Shown here in pieces: positions 47,933 to 61,345 of a stretch of 64,000 bases of DNA (position 1 is the first letter of the stretch; every line of letters begins with the position of its first letter). The position numbers and the translations under genes are program-made. Below the pieces are notes generated by a model, which saw only the letters and a list, made by a program, of their open reading frames with translations, ran no database searches and was not told the origin of the DNA. The stretch comes from Musa acuminata AAA Group (Eukaryota > Streptophyta > Magnoliopsida > Zingiberales > Musaceae). Location: assembly GCF_036884655.1 (NCBI RefSeq), contig NC_088354.1, positions 11,014,501 to 11,078,500 on the forward strand. Reading direction: 5' to 3'.

Positions 47933-50900
47933 ATGGAGACTGGGGAGGAGAACACGAGGAAAGAGGAGACGGTGAAGCTGATTAGCGCCGAGGGCTTCGA
48001 GTTCGTCATCGACAAGAAGGCTGCCATGGTCTCCCAGACCATCCGCAACATGCTTACTTCCCCAGGTCGGTTTTGATCCTTCCCCTTCCCCCTTCTTCTT
48101 CCTTGGCTCGTCCTCCTCCGCCTTTTCTTCTTCTCTTTCGATCGTTCTATTATCTGATGCTGATGTCGAGAGCGATCGCGAAATAAGTTGTCGTCTATTT
48201 GTGGGCGCGCAGGTGGATTCGCGGAGACGCAGCACGGGCAGGTGACCTTTCCGGAGATCAGCACTCCTATCCTCGAGAAGATCTGCCAATACTTCTACTG
48301 GTCCCTCGAATACTCCAGGTTGCCATCCTTCCCACTTTGATTTCTTATTAGTACGCGTTGTTGTTTTTTCCTTTCCTTTTTCTTTTGGGTCGACGAAGTT
48401 CATCAAATTTAAGGGTTTCAAGATCCCAATCTATTTTACTTCTAAATTAAGAATAACTAATTGCTTATTTGCTCGCCATGGATTTGCTTCTACTTCTTGC
48501 CAATTGCACTGACGATTGATTGATGTGAGCCGACATAACTTCTTCTAATTTCATAGAATTAGTCTTCTTCTATGATTCTTCATCAAATATTATCGTTATG
48601 AGGTATCACTTATCAATTAACTTTTAAGATTACTCAGAAATTTAGTACAAGCCAAAGCGGTCTTAAATGCATGGCTGCTTTAGGTTGCTAACCCACTAGT
48701 CCATACCATATGCTTAATAGTTCTTAAATAATAGGCTTTTTGATGCTATCTCTTTTTTTCCCCAAAACAATAAGCAGCAGTTTTGAAACAGTGTATTGAT
48801 TGTTGTGGAATCAAATCTCTTTCTTGGATGCTTGATATCTAAGCTAATGGACATGCATCTGATAGTTTTCTCCATAGTCATGTAGCAGAATCCTTAATCG
48901 TCCAAGCTATACTATGGATTTGCCCATTCATATGTAACCCCTATTCACTATACATGGTTTCAAAAGAAAAAGGACAGTGTGTTCCTTTCCTTGAGTATAA
49001 TTGGAAAGGATCTTTTTTAGATTCCTGGTTTAACTTTTGTTTTGATGATATTGCATAGACTTTCATAATATTATACCATTTCCTGATTGATATCTTAGGT
49101 CATTTGACATAAGATTAGGTACAAATAATTGATTATATATAAAAGACTTTATGAGATTCCATGGTTATGGAGGATGAGATAACAAATCATTAAGAGACTC
49201 ATGTAACGAGCTTATAGTTGATATGTTCCATTGAAAATTTGCCTATTTCTGGCATTGCACAATCATTGAAGTATAGTTTGTCAGGTTCTCTATGCACCTT
49301 AGATATCAGTTGCTTTGTTCCTAATGAAATTCCATATTGCTGACAGCACTAAGATTGGCCTTTCAATTTGACCAAAATGCTGTCTTCCTCAAGTAAAACA
49401 AAAAAGTAGGAGTGAGGGAGGGAGACTTGCCTGCTTGCTAGTTACTACAACCTTTTTTTCTTTCACATTAGCAGCTCTGTAATTTTTTTCCATCTAAATA
49501 CTATCAGAATCTAGTGTTGAACATATTCACAACTTCTCTGAGGACCGTCTATTGACACTGTATGTCTTACATGTTACTTGTCATCCATTCCATGGTTCAC
49601 TTGTTATTGTGACAAGTGAGAGCAATTAAGTATTAGGTTGTTATTTATTTTATATTTGACCAGCCGGTCAGCATATTGTTGTTTGTGGTTTCACTTTCAT
49701 GCTTGGGTAGTGCATTAACAGAAACTGTTGTTGGTCATTGCACAATCTATTTATTCCGTCATATTTCCTTTTCATCTAATCCTCCAATATGGTTCCTAGG
49801 ATACTTGAGTTTATTCACAGAATGGTGACCATCAGTGACCTTTCCGAATCCAAATTGCAGCCATTTTTGTACCAAAGTAATAAAGATAGAGGAGTACTTG
49901 GTTTGAACTATTTACACTCGTGTTCTCTATTGTTGGGCCGATGGGTAATAATGGAGTCTTATTTCAGAAGGAAATTATCATAACTACTTGTCATATAGTT
50001 TTCCTTTCTCTTTTCTTGTCAAGTGAGCTTTAATTCTAATGAACAGGAATATTCACAACTAAGCATGCATATGGTAACACTCAAAGAAAATAAAAAACAA
50101 ATCACATGTCATTAAGGTTTTAAATCTCCATTTGATAATGGTCTTGGCAACTAACCAGATGGGTATGATATCAGTGTTCCAACCTGTACCATCTGATCAC
50201 TGAATATATTGTGTGTGTGTGTGTGTGTCCAATCCTTTGGCTGGACCAATATATACCAGCCAGTATGAACTGTGTGTGTATATCAATGGGTATCAACCTA
50301 TATGGTCCAATCCTTTGCTGGACCAATATGAACCAGTCCAACTAGAACTTGATTTTTTGCTTTTTGTTGTGTATTGTACATAATATTCCCTCTCATATCT
50401 TGGGATTCTCTTATACTATTTCATGTTACCATAGCAAGCTTTTTTTTCTTGGATGTTTTTCCAAGTTTCCATAATATTAAAGAACTTAAGTCTGTTAGAA
50501 TCCCATAATGCTTTATAATCTGTATGTTGAATCATGACAGATCTAATTTCCTCTAAGATGCTTTTACAATGTGCACAAATTGATGGTCCAACACGGTCAT
50601 CTTTCTTATATTGTGCTGTTTCTGTCAGAGAACATTCAGTAATCATCTGCAATTTATAGATGGCTAATCTTTCAACTAATCATATTCAGTATGAAACACA
50701 AAGCTGTCTTCAATCACCAAGTCTCCTAGACAAATACTTTTATGTTGATTACAAAGAGGTAAGGTGACATTGAATAGCTTTTTCTATTTTTCCCATGGAA
50801 ATAACCTACCATAGTACCTATGACAATATTTCAGAACTTAGTGATAGTGACATACGTCATAATCAGTTCAGTTGTCACATTAGGGAACTCCAAATAACTA

Positions 50901-51422
50901 ATATTTCTTTTAAAGAAAATAATCTGAGCCCTAGCCTTGTCTTAAACTTTAGTGGTGTATCTTGAAATCTTAGATACTCTTTTGTTACTTTGCTCTTATT
51001 CTATTCTATGCAATCCTTATTTCATGAATGAAAGCTAAGTGGTTCTTCTTAAAAACCTTGTGAATAATTCTTTAGTTCTGCTAGTAAACAATTATATTTT
51101 TGAATAGAATATTTATCTCACTATAAAAAAGTGAGAAAGATCCTGGTGTTACATTTTGGTTATAATACTAATCAGATAGTATCATCAAGAATTCTATATA
51201 TGTTTGGGTATTGTTTATGTGTTTGAATATTATGTTTGCCCAACATGTTGGACTCATTTCATTTTTATCCTTTTTTTTTTTTTTTCTTTTGGTGACTTCT
51301 AAGAATAAGAATTCCACTCATTTTTGGTTGTTGTTCTTGGCAGTGGAAAAGAGACGGAGTTTCACATTGAACCCGAGATTACGTTGGAGTTGATGATGGC
51401 TGCTAACTATCTTCACACTTAA
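47933..51422 (+). CDS. Elongin C (SKP1/BTB-like fold)
   Basis: Small adaptor of Elongin-type complexes, involved in ubiquitin ligase and transcription elongation assemblies in the nucleus. Three plus-strand exons: 47933-48065, 48213-48318 and 51344-51422; phases 1 and 0/2 agree, giving 105 aa. Recognised stretches: ETVKLISAEGFEFVIDKKAA, MVSQTIRNML TSPG across junction 1, EISTPILEKICQYFYWSLEY, and KETEFHIEPEITLELMMAAN then YLHT and stop. This is the conserved Elongin C sequence through its C-terminal helix. The gene is easily missed because each exon is short and intron 2 is 3025 bp. It appears complete and intact. Confidence 0.95.
48319..51343 (+). other. Elongin C intron 2 (3.0 kb)
   Basis: Long AT-rich intron. 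It contains a GT dinucleotide run (about 50211-50228) with TATATACCAGCC/CCAATATGAACCAG phrases repeated around 50150-50350 and a poly(T) tract at about 51271-51285. No exon recognised on either strand. Confidence 0.6.
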
Positions 51423-52492
51423 GGCGTTAATGCCCATGTAATCATTGTACCAATCTCGGTTTGGTACATACTACTGTTTTGCTCATAGATATATTTATAT
51501 ACTGTACCTAGTTGGCGTACAAGTTCTCTAATCTTCTCTTTGTTATGAAGACCAAATCATAGTTCATAGTGACATGCCATTTTAGGTGGTTGAATGTTGC
51601 AATAGTTTAATTGAAGTGCTCGAGATAAGCTTTAGACTTGGCCAATGCTTTTCTTAATTTCTTAATTTTCTTTTGATTTACTACTGTACAATCTTTTTAT
51701 GTTCATACTGTTACAAGTGCATTACATGGATCCATATGAATATTGATGTTATCTCCACAATTTGGAGAAATCTGTCATTACGTAAATAATCACATAAGCT
51801 GTAGTGCTACGGCTATGGTTGTGATTCAGCATATGGGTTCGGATCTCTATCGGATCCGATCCTTGGTGCGGCTATTGACTCACGCTCCTTTGTACATCCA
51901 TGTGATGACGTGGAGGCTCGACATTAGTTGGAATTGCATTTGGCAGTGGCGGATTCTGTTTCCAACTTTAGTTTTGAAATGGACTCGATCAAACACGAGC
52001 CAAATGTTCTTTCTCCTGTTTCAACTTTGAATTGGACTCGATCATCGCACAATCTCGGGCATCAAGTGATCAAAAGATAGGAGTTTCTTTACCGCGAACC
52101 CCTCCTTTTGGTCTCCGTTTCCGTTCAATATTTGACCGTCGAGAACAAGATTTGAAAGCCCGTGGCGCTTCTCTCTCCATCTCCCAGATAGAGTTCATGT
52201 ATAAGATCCAGCTATGGTTATCATTGGCCATCACCAACCCTCACCGAGGAGTCCCCACGGTCGTCCTCTCGTTGCTCTTCCTTTTGCCGATTGCAGAAAT
52301 GGTCACCTTCTTTAGGGGCCAGACTAGTCCCTCCTCCAGCAAGCAAGCAAGCAGGCGGAGAGGACCCCAGGAAGCACTACATCTTCCCCTCGGCCAACTT
52401 TAGCCAACCACCGCCCTCTCGGTGTCAGGACTATTAAGCGTGGGCTTTGTGTGTGTCTGAGATCACCGTGATTGTTGGGGAAAAGGCTCGCA
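51423..52492 (+). other. 3' flank of Elongin C and promoter region of RopGEF
   Basis: The left part is the Elongin C 3'UTR. 51800-52490 is balanced to GC-rich and probably carries the RopGEF promoter and leader. TTGAATTGGACTCGATCA-like text at about 52025-52040 repeats a phrase at about 51977-51990 (GAAATGGACTCGATCA). Open frames here show no family signature. Confidence 0.4.
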
Positions 52493-54922
52493 ATGGAGGA
52501 TTCCGTGGAGAAATGCGGTGACAGGGAACAACCTCTCGATTACGTTGGCCGAGAGCGCAAGATCATGCTGAGTTACTCGACGGAAGACGAGCGTTGCGTG
52601 AGCAGTTCAAGCTTTGAGACCTCGCCAGGCGAGGACGCACGAGGCGCGAGCGGCTCTGAGGAATCGCTGCCGCCGTCGGTGCCATCGAGTTGGCCGACGC
52701 GGAAGTCCTCGGATTCTGATGCAGACGCGGATGATGAAAGAACCGATTCGAATGATGCGAAAGCTGATAAGCTCAGAGGTTGTGCCTCGGGTGCTTTGCA
52801 CGTTTCATATGGCAAACAGGCAACTAACTAGTTATGTTTAATGCTGCTATTTTATTTGCTATCTCGTGCACATTCTGATCCGCTTACAGCTTTGTATTTA
52901 GTTTACCGAATCCTATTAATTATCCGGTCGGTCATCGTCTCAGATTTTTGTGGTGTTGTTTTTTTTGGGATTCGGTTAGATATTGAGTTGATGAAGGAGA
53001 GGTTTTCCAAACTGTTGCTGGGAGAAGACATGTCAGGCTGCGGGAAGGGAGTATGCACTGCACTGGCAATCTCCAATGCCATCACCAATCTGTGTGGTAA
53101 GCGTGCTGTGGTTTCTGGCCTCTTCGCTTCTTCTTGGTAGAGAACTTCACCTGATGCAACTTGTTCTTCTACAGCCACGGTGTTTGGGCAACTCTGGAGG
53201 TTGGAACCTCTGCCTCCCGAAAAGAAATCCATGTGGCGAAGGGAGATGGAGTGGCTTCTTTGTGTTAGTGATCACATCGTGGATCTGATGCCCTCTTGGC
53301 AAACATTTCCTGACGGGAGCAAGCTCGAGGTACATGCTGTTCTTGCTCCACTCTTTTGGCTATAACCAGAACGAACCTTGAATGCATCTGTCAGAAAGAA
53401 TCCAGACACTCTGTTCCGAAACCATCGTCTATAATCTCAACAGCCTAGCTTATAGTAAATACACTGGCATTGGACTTGATGGCATGATGATTTAACTTTT
53501 GTGAGTGCTTACACTGTTAGCCCTCTGAATTCAGGTCATGACTTGCAGACCAAGATCAGATTTGTACATCAATCTGCCAGCACTGCGAAAATTAGACAAC
53601 ATGCTTCTCGTGAGAATCCTTACATGTATAAATGATATCAGACTTCAAGAGGGTGCTCTCACTGATTTTTTGCTTTCTGCAGGAAATACTAGATAGTTTC
53701 AATGATCCCGAGTTTTGGTATGTTGATCAAGGTATAGTGGCACCGGATTCTGATGGCTCGGCCTCTTTCAGAAGAACACTTTGCCGGCAAGAAGAGAAGT
53801 GGTGGCTACCCGTACCTCATGTTCCACTCGATGGTCTTCATGAAAACACAAGAAAGCAGTTGCAGCACAAAAGAGAATGTGCAAATCAGATTCTGAAGGC
53901 TTCAATTGCTATTAACACTGATACTTTGGCAGAAATGGAGGTTCCCGAAACTTACCTTAGTTCGCTTCCCAAGGTGTGCTCTCCTCCTCCGCTATCGAGT
54001 ATAGTTCTCCATCCATTGGCTTCTCCTCGTGTTAGATCCTGAATTGATGGCATGGCTCTGATTCACAGAATGCAAGAGCGAGCTTGGGTGATTTGATGCA
54101 TCGTTATGTTACTTCGGATCAGTTTTCGCCTGACTGTCTTCTCGATTGTCTTGATTTGTCCTCCGAACACCAAGCTCTAGAAATCGCAAACCGTGTCGAG
54201 GCATCAACGTACATTTGGCGTCGAAGAAGGGTGGCCAGACCTGTAAGCAACAGGAATGGCATCGCCACCACCAAATCATCCTGGAGCGCCGCCGTCAAGG
54301 ACATGGTTGTGGACGCAGGAAAAAGAGAATTATTTGCTGACAGAGCTGAGACTATCTTGCTCTGCCTGAAGCAGAGGTTTCCTGGTCTGACACAAACCGC
54401 ACTGGATGTGTGCAAAATCCAGTTTAACAAGGTTTGTGTGCCTTGCAATTACTCTCCCCCTTTCAATTCCGACCTCAGAAGCATTGATATTTCATGTGGT
54501 TGAATCTTTAGGACCTCGGGAAATCCATTCTTGAAAGCTATTCCAGAGTTTTGGAGAGCCTTGCATTCAACATTGTTGCTCGCATCGATGAACTGCTGTA
54601 CGTAGACGACTTCAGCAAGAATTCAGACCACCTGTTGGATTCCAGAACCGGTGTCATCGCCCACCAGAAAGCATCATTTCCATGCTCGGCGCCTACTTCA
54701 GACACTGCATTTGCGAGTGCTCATTCCGCACCAGGTTTCTCGCCTGCACCGTTAATTAGTTCTACGAGGGAAGAGAGCCCTGTCTTCGTCGACGGTAAGT
54801 CTCATAACCATGGATTTGGTGTGAAGAAAATATTGACGAATTATCTCCGTGTAGAGGTGAAGGGAAAAGGCTCTGTCAATGTTGGTTCGGACAGCAGAGT
54901 CGATTTCATGCATGAACACTGA
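52493..54922 (+). CDS. ROPGEF: RopGEF with PRONE catalytic domain
   Basis: Plant-specific guanine nucleotide exchange factor that activates ROP/RAC GTPases at the plasma membrane, often downstream of receptor kinases. Seven plus-strand exons: 52493-52778, 52980-53096, 53175-53329, 53535-53609, 53683-53973, 54069-54431 and 54512-54922; all phases agree, giving 565 aa. The variable N-terminus (1-95) is Ser/Asp-rich. The PRONE domain (about 96-465) shows [84 protein letters not shown] and [10 protein letters not shown]. The C-terminal tail is variable and Ser-rich, as in other members, where it is autoinhibitory. The gene appears intact. The specific RopGEF number cannot be assigned. Confidence 0.96.
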
Positions 54923-56320
54923 AGCCTAAGAAGCATCTCGAGAACAGAACTCAAGAGAGCAGAGAGGGGCTCGATACCATGAATCCAGAGTCATCACGAG
55001 TACTCTGGTTCTATATAGATTGTAACTTTCTTGGCGTGGTGGCTGGTGATTAATATGTTACGGTAGACATTGCAGAGTTCGCTGGCAAACGGTTTGCATG
55101 CGTGTAGAAGTATTCTATCGGGCAACTTAAGCTTGCAATTTTCTTGGTGTTTGGTCAGTGATCGTAGGCCTGTGCACACTGCAGAGTCGGCCGACATCGC
55201 CGGGCCGCGACATTCACTGGGCTGAGCTGGGTTGTACCGGCCCGATTCATTTTTCTCAGATTTCAGAATTAAATAAACAGATATATAAATAAAAATAAAA
55301 ATAAAAAATAATTTTGTTCATAAATTAATAACATGCATTTTTTTTAGTTTCAACCATTAAAAAATATTTATTCTAATTTTAAACTGAGTGATATATTTAT
55401 ATAATTATATCTTGATAACAAAGATATCGCCTGTAATATCTTTTCTTTTGATGCTTTATATAGTGGTTCAATCATGATCCGAGTTTGATAGGTATAATTT
55501 TTATCTAGTCTAAATCATTAATTAAAATACCTAAGCTAAAGTTGAGCTCACTTTTAATATAAAACTAATTTGGATATTATAATCTTCTTTACTCAAAAGC
55601 TCGACATTCTCGTGATGACTTCACACGGTGATGAGTCCTCTCCATGAATCTAATTAATTTTTAACATATTAATTATAGAATAATTAAACTATTAATTTTA
55701 TTGGATTTAAATTATTAATTAAAATATTTAAATTAAAATTGATAATAATATATTAGTCTCATAAATTTTTTTAATATTATCCACTTTTAATATGAATCCA
55801 AGCAAGCTCCGACGAAATAAGACCCACAGGGGATAAACAAGGCCATCTCCATGGCCACCGAGAGCAATCATCCATCGTCCATGGTGATGGCACCGATCAC
55901 TCGTAGTTGCTTTGGAATCATGCCGTATATCCCCTCGATCGAACAATCACTTGTCTCATAATTCGATGTCAGTTCCAAATAATAATCATTATGATTGCCG
56001 AAGAAGGCTACAATCAAATGATGTTGTTAACTCCTATAGTTCAAATCAATGTAAACTTAATTACATGCGTACTGTGACGTGGACATCTGGCAATAGTTTA
56101 AATGGTGGGCCCCATTGGTGGAACTATTCTTTTCTCACCCCCCCCCCACACGTCTTTGTCAGGCGAGGACACACTTGTGGGGGTTGGTTTGGTGCAGACA
56201 TGAGATCACATGCTGCAGTGGCCCATAAACATTGACTTCACAGTCAAAATTGTCAAGTGAACTCACTAATATATATATATATATGTGCATTTGGGCCTAT
56301 TATTCAATTAATTCGACTTA
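54923..56320. other. Intergenic between RopGEF and DUF3527 gene
   Basis: RopGEF 3'UTR at left, then AT-rich spacer (55250-55760). A run of C (about 56139-56147) and a TA repeat (about 56270-56284) are present. No exon seen. Confidence 0.5.
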
Positions 56321-57717
56321 GATAATGTCATTTTATGGTGACGTTAATTATTCTACGAAGATATAAGTGGGAGAGTATGCGACATTTAGATCTAACACAG
56401 AGAGAGAGCTCTGAGGGGGGAGAGCGGTGTGGGACCCACAGCTTTGGCGGGTTGGGAAGGGCGTGGGGGGAAGCTCTGCACGACTCGCTTTCAGCGACCT
56501 CCGCCCGTCGTTTTCTTTCCCTCCGCCAGCTGGCCTTCCACAACGATCCGAAGGCACAACAGAAGCGCCTCCGCTGCTCCCGGCCCGCCCCACCGCCTCT
56601 GGTGGCTGATTCCTCCTCATCGGTAGGGACGACACCGCCTGCCGCTCTGCTTCTCCCCGCACTACTCCTATCCTTACGAAAGCGATCGCCAAGCCTCTCC
56701 TCTCTTCGCTCTCTGGTTTGATCTTGCTCCTCTCTCTTACTTTGGTCCCTCGAGGCCACGGTGAACTCTTCTCAGCGAAACAGGGAAGAAGGGACAAAGC
56801 AGATGCACATCTCGAGTTCTTCTCCTTTCCGGTATGGCCTCATTCTGAATCCTCCTCCTCCTAATGGCTAGTCATGTCTGCTCCCTTTAGTCTCTTGTTG
56901 CGATTCTTCTCTTCTCTTTTGTTTCCGCCCTGCTTGCCTAAACTTAGTGCCGCTTTCTTACCATTCCCCAGGAATGTAACCATTGCCGAGTTCAGAGCAT
57001 CCGGATGGCAGTAGATGCACTTCTCAGGACCAGTGAGGTTGGTGAAGAAGAAAAAAATCTTTTTTAGGGCCTTTTTCTTTTGTTGATCGTATGCATTTGT
57101 TTGATGCGCAGTAGCAGCTCAAATCAAAGAAAAATTGTTGCTTAAAATTGAGAAACTTCATAGTCTGGAGTGATCAGAATTGGGTGATGTCCAACTTCGT
57201 TGAGCTTCCGGAGACTCTCCGTTCATCGCCTCTACATACCCTTTTTCCCCCCGTTGGCTTGTAGATGAAATGAAATTAATTATACATGCTACAAAGCGAT
57301 ACACTGTAGTGAATAGTAATAGAACTCTCGCATTCTTCGTTCTGGCGTTATGGTCGGTAGTTCTTCACCAATTAAGATCACTGCGATGTAATTTTGTTCT
57401 TGAAGTGTGTCCAAATGAAGCTTCGGTCTTAGATTGATATCTCACTGTAGTAATTGTACTTTCTTTGCTCCGTAGTGATTAAGAGCAACTTATGGATCGT
57501 GAACTTTCTTTGATGCAGGCAGCATTATGCACTCTTCCACTCGAAGATGTTCGCATGCGAAGCTTCTTTATCCCTCAACATGATAAAGGAAATCGGGAGC
57601 TTACACGGTCATGCTGTGAGAGCTAATCGCAGGCAATTCGATTGTGCTGTATAAGAAACAAGCTGCAGCGAAGACAAGGAAAGCTGATAGAAATTTTTGG
57701 AAGAGAACTAACCAATC
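56321..57717 (+). promoter_or_regulatory. Promoter and 5' leader of the DUF3527 gene
   Basis: A CT- and GC-rich block at 56400-56800 looks like a first non-coding exon, followed by AT-richer sequence with candidate splice sites (for example TTTGATGCAG at about 57510-57519 as an acceptor). Several upstream ATGs exist between 57500 and 57717. Exon limits are not fixed. Confidence 0.35.
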
Positions 57718-60458
57718 ATGCCTTTCAGAATACCAGCAGTTGAAGCAGAGGATGAAAGAACACCAGAAATGCTGTTCAATAAACATGAAAGAAAGAGCTC
57801 ACTTCAGCTTCACCGCTCGAGATCGTACAAGGAGAACTGTTCATTCCCAAGCAAAATCAAGAATGTTGACCTCGTAGAGAAGTTTGTGGCCCTAAATTCC
57901 GAAAAGCTCCCCAGAACAGTGGCCAAAGATCGGCACAAGATGAAGAAAAACTCAGTCGCATCACCTCTAAGGACTTCTCAAAAGCCATGGCCCGGTAGGA
58001 CGGTGACCGGTATCGATGAACCAGTTATGAACATGTCAAATGTGCCATTTTATCTTCAGCGCATCGAGAAAGGAGATGACATTCATGGAAAAGCACTGAA
58101 TTTTGGAGTTCTGGATTGGGGGCTTCTTGAGAGATGGACATACCACCAGAAATGTGTCACGGATGTGGGAGGTGGAGACTCGGCATCTAGTAGCACTGAG
58201 TCCTCATCATTTTCTACATTTGGATTCTCCAACCAATCTTGTAGAACCATTTCTAGTCCTCTATCTCGAGGGAAGAAATCGCCTGTTGCATATGAAAGAG
58301 AAGATTCTGGACATATAGAAGGCTCTCCTGGTTCAAGGATTTCTTGCACCAAGTTTCCTGGTGGAAGTGATCAGGATCATGATGGAGACTTTTGTGCTGA
58401 TGTTTTAAGCCACGAACATGTTGCAGGTAACAGTAAAGATTCAGATTTGGAAGCCATGTCCTGCGATGTACTGCGAGTTCCACGTTCTGCAACTCCACCT
58501 TCAAGTTACAAGATCGATGATGCTACTGCAACTGGAATGGCAGAGGATCCAAATGGCAGCTTGACGAAAGCAGAAGAGTGTCAATCCAAGGCCAACCATA
58601 TGCCACAACTTTCCCAGGATCTCAAAGGAAGATGGGATCATCTTCCAGAGAGCATCGACAGTGGATGGCTTAGTTCTGATTCCCCCCCATTAGCCACTGA
58701 CGACTGGCTGGCCGAGGGAAGTGGCTGCAGTCATTCAGGTACTTTAGCTGACGATGTCGAAATCATCCATCGATATCCTCAGGTTCCTCACTCTTGCCCT
58801 CTACCTCTTGCCGTTGCGGAAGACGAACATGACATGTGCTGCACTCTTCCATCAGAAAGTGCAGTACCAACCGATAAATCCATATGCAGAAACGGAGACA
58901 CTGAACTATTCTCTAGAGGTCTCTGCAAGCAGCATCCTGGAGCCAATACAGCCCAAGAATCCAGGATGTCTGAAGCAAAAGTGACGGCTGTGGCAGGAAA
59001 GAAATCATCTGATCATTCAAGTACTGTTCTAAAAAGGATGAGCAGAAGTTCTAGTTCGAAGGAAGCTTCATGCAGAGAGCAATTTGATCCTGTTTCTTGT
59101 CCATATAATTCACTTGGAGATCAAGCAACCTTCAAGAATAAGCACAGGCAAAGCCCACTGAGGAGGATGCTGGATCCTATACTGAAGCCGAAGAACAATG
59201 TTCATTCGACAGGGGCATCTGCAGCCTCATGGAACGGTCGCCATTCTTGTGAGCTAAGTAGAATGGACATGCCATCCCATGGGTTGCGCAAGCCCTTAAA
59301 CACAGGTGTAGACTCTGCATGTCCTGCAGGGAGAAGCATGATTACTTCAAGTCAATTACCTGATGAAAGGCATGCGGCATCGATGAAGCAAGCTCTTCTT
59401 CAAGTTGCTTGGAAGAATGGCCTCCCGCTGTTCATGCTCTCATCTTGTGACAGCCAAGTACTTGCAGCGGCAATAACAATGAGAAGCCTCGACGGTAGTG
59501 ATGATCTGGAGTGCATATATAGGATATTCTCTGTGAACAGTGCCAAGAAGAAAAGCATGTTCTGGAGCAACTACGGGAACAAAGACAAGAGGCATCAGTT
59601 GATCTCCCATGTTGTTGCCCAGCTGAAGGTTTCACTCTGCAAGACGAGGAGCTACGACAATGGCAGGTCTCGTGTTGCGAGAGAGTTCGTTCTGTTCGGT
59701 GCTCATCCATCACCGACGTATGACAAGTCTGTTGACTCTTCAGCTATGAGCGAGCTGGCTGCCATTGTTGTTAGGGTGGTACCACCATACATGTGCAAGT
59801 CGGATTCCTCCACCGAGTCGACGAATCCAGCAGGAAATACAAGTGCTTCGAGTGATGAGAAATGCTTGCAGACAGATCGGCTTCGAGTGATACTTCCAAG
59901 TGGGGTTCATGGCTCGTCGACCGATGGCGAGCCCTCGCCGTTGATAGAGAGATGGAGATCAGGAGGAGCATGCGATTGCGGAGGCTGGGATGAGGGTTGC
60001 ATGCTAACTATTCTCAGCGACAAGTTTCAAGAGCAGCACAATAATACCTCGTGTTCTTTCCAAGCCCGTCAAACCGCAGATGGTACTCAAAGACTTGAAC
60101 TATCGATTCAGGTATGGCAGCCTAACCGGTCATCTGTTGCTTTCCTGGCTGTGTTGGTTTCAAGTAGATAACAACGGCTGTTGAACTCTCTCAGGGCGGA
60201 TCGAAAGAGAGAAGACATGCCGCCTTCAGCATTGTTGCCTTCAAGCAGGGGCTCTACACCGTGGAGTCTCGATCATCCATCTCTTTGCTTCAGGCTTTAG
60301 CTATTTGCATAGCAGCGCTCCATGGCAGGAAGCCCTGCAATCATCCAGCAGAACCAAAAAACTTGCAGAAACAAACTGTGAATGATCAGCTGGGGCGAAG
60401 TGCTGCCAAAGCCTATGTACCAAATCATCCACCGCTTTCGCCTGTTTGGAGAGCTTGA
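57718..60458 (+). CDS. DUF3527 domain protein
   Basis: Plant-specific protein of unknown biochemical function. Two coding exons: 57718-60111 (798 codons) and 60195-60458 (87 codons plus stop), phase 0, giving 885 aa. The long N-terminal part is Ser-rich and probably disordered. DUF3527 covers about residue 550 to the end: ASMKQALLQVAWKNGLPLFM, LECIYRIFSVNSAKKKSMFW, VAREFVLFGAHPSP, CDCGGWDEGCMLTIL, then in exon 2 AAFSIVAFKQGLYTVESRSS. The Cys-rich CDCGGWDEGC patch is typical of the family. The start is the first in-frame ATG; a later ATG at about 57769 is possible. Function is not known, so none is proposed. Confidence 0.9.
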
Positions 60459-61345
60459 TTGTCTGCCTCATATATTATAGACTGGAGTACGGTATAGTAA
60501 TTCTGCAGTTGTTTTTTCTACTGTTATTAGCTATTCATCGCGGTAAAGGTGATAGAAGAAGACCAACCTCCATTTACGGCTATCTGCGATCTGCTTGTGT
60601 CCATTAGCTATTCATTGCGTAAAGGTGATAAAGGCTGATGACCTGATTCAGATAGCCGTTGAAGGAATATAACGGGCAAATTTTGTCCTGCATTAAACTT
60701 CACAAACTATACAGGCATGCAGCAGCAGGTAGATGAGATGGCCACATCCACGGATCCACCAACCATGTGATGTGTCTCCAAGTGAATCTGACATGACCCC
60801 GAAGCACATGCACTCGAATCTACGAACAACACTGGAGATGACTGCACCTGGGGTCATTAAACCAAACTTAAATCACCAAAACTGAGCTAGTATTAACATC
60901 CACCTAGCATTAGGCAGAATCTAACCATTCGAATATCCAAATCTAAGATTATGTAAATGTTCTCTCTATGCTTCAAGAAAATTGTAAAAGAAAACTGTCA
61001 TAAGATGGTAGCTTAACGTAGTGGAGGAGGCAGCATAACCCCAAAGAGGCACAATTATCTGCTGCCTGTCAAACTGGACCAGCCATGTCAAGCAGCATTC
61101 TAGATAACAAACTGATTTTATATCCCAACTGCTGTTGATTAATGAACGCAAAGATGCCCAAAAAAGTCACCGTTAAACAAGTAATCATAAGACCAAAAAA
61201 AGAAAGCATGATCTTCTCTCTAAACAAGTTTATCTTAGATGTTGCCTCTCTCTGTGTCCAAAGTAAAGCAGAATGTGTTGCATGATCATTTGATGTATGT
61301 TGCCAATTGTGAAATAGCATATTGGTCTGAAAAGCATCAGATGCT
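60459..61345. other. Convergent 3' region of DUF3527 gene and TIM10
   Basis: Probable 3'UTRs and spacer. It contains an imperfect direct repeat: ATTAGCTATTCATCGCGG then TAAAGGTGATA (60526-60553) and ATTAGCTATTCATTGCG then TAAAGGTGATA (60603-60630), about 77 bp apart. No exon. Confidence 0.5.

Noticed and set aside
52032..52403. 123-codon plus-strand frame upstream of RopGEF
   Set aside because: No motif; it lies in the expected promoter/leader and is out of frame with the RopGEF start.
52472..52492. Seven extra N-terminal codons for RopGEF
   Set aside because: The extension begins with TTG; the first ATG in frame is 52493.
56335..56797. Overlapping long frames on both strands before the DUF3527 gene
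   Set aside because: GC-rich leader sequence open in several frames with no family signature.
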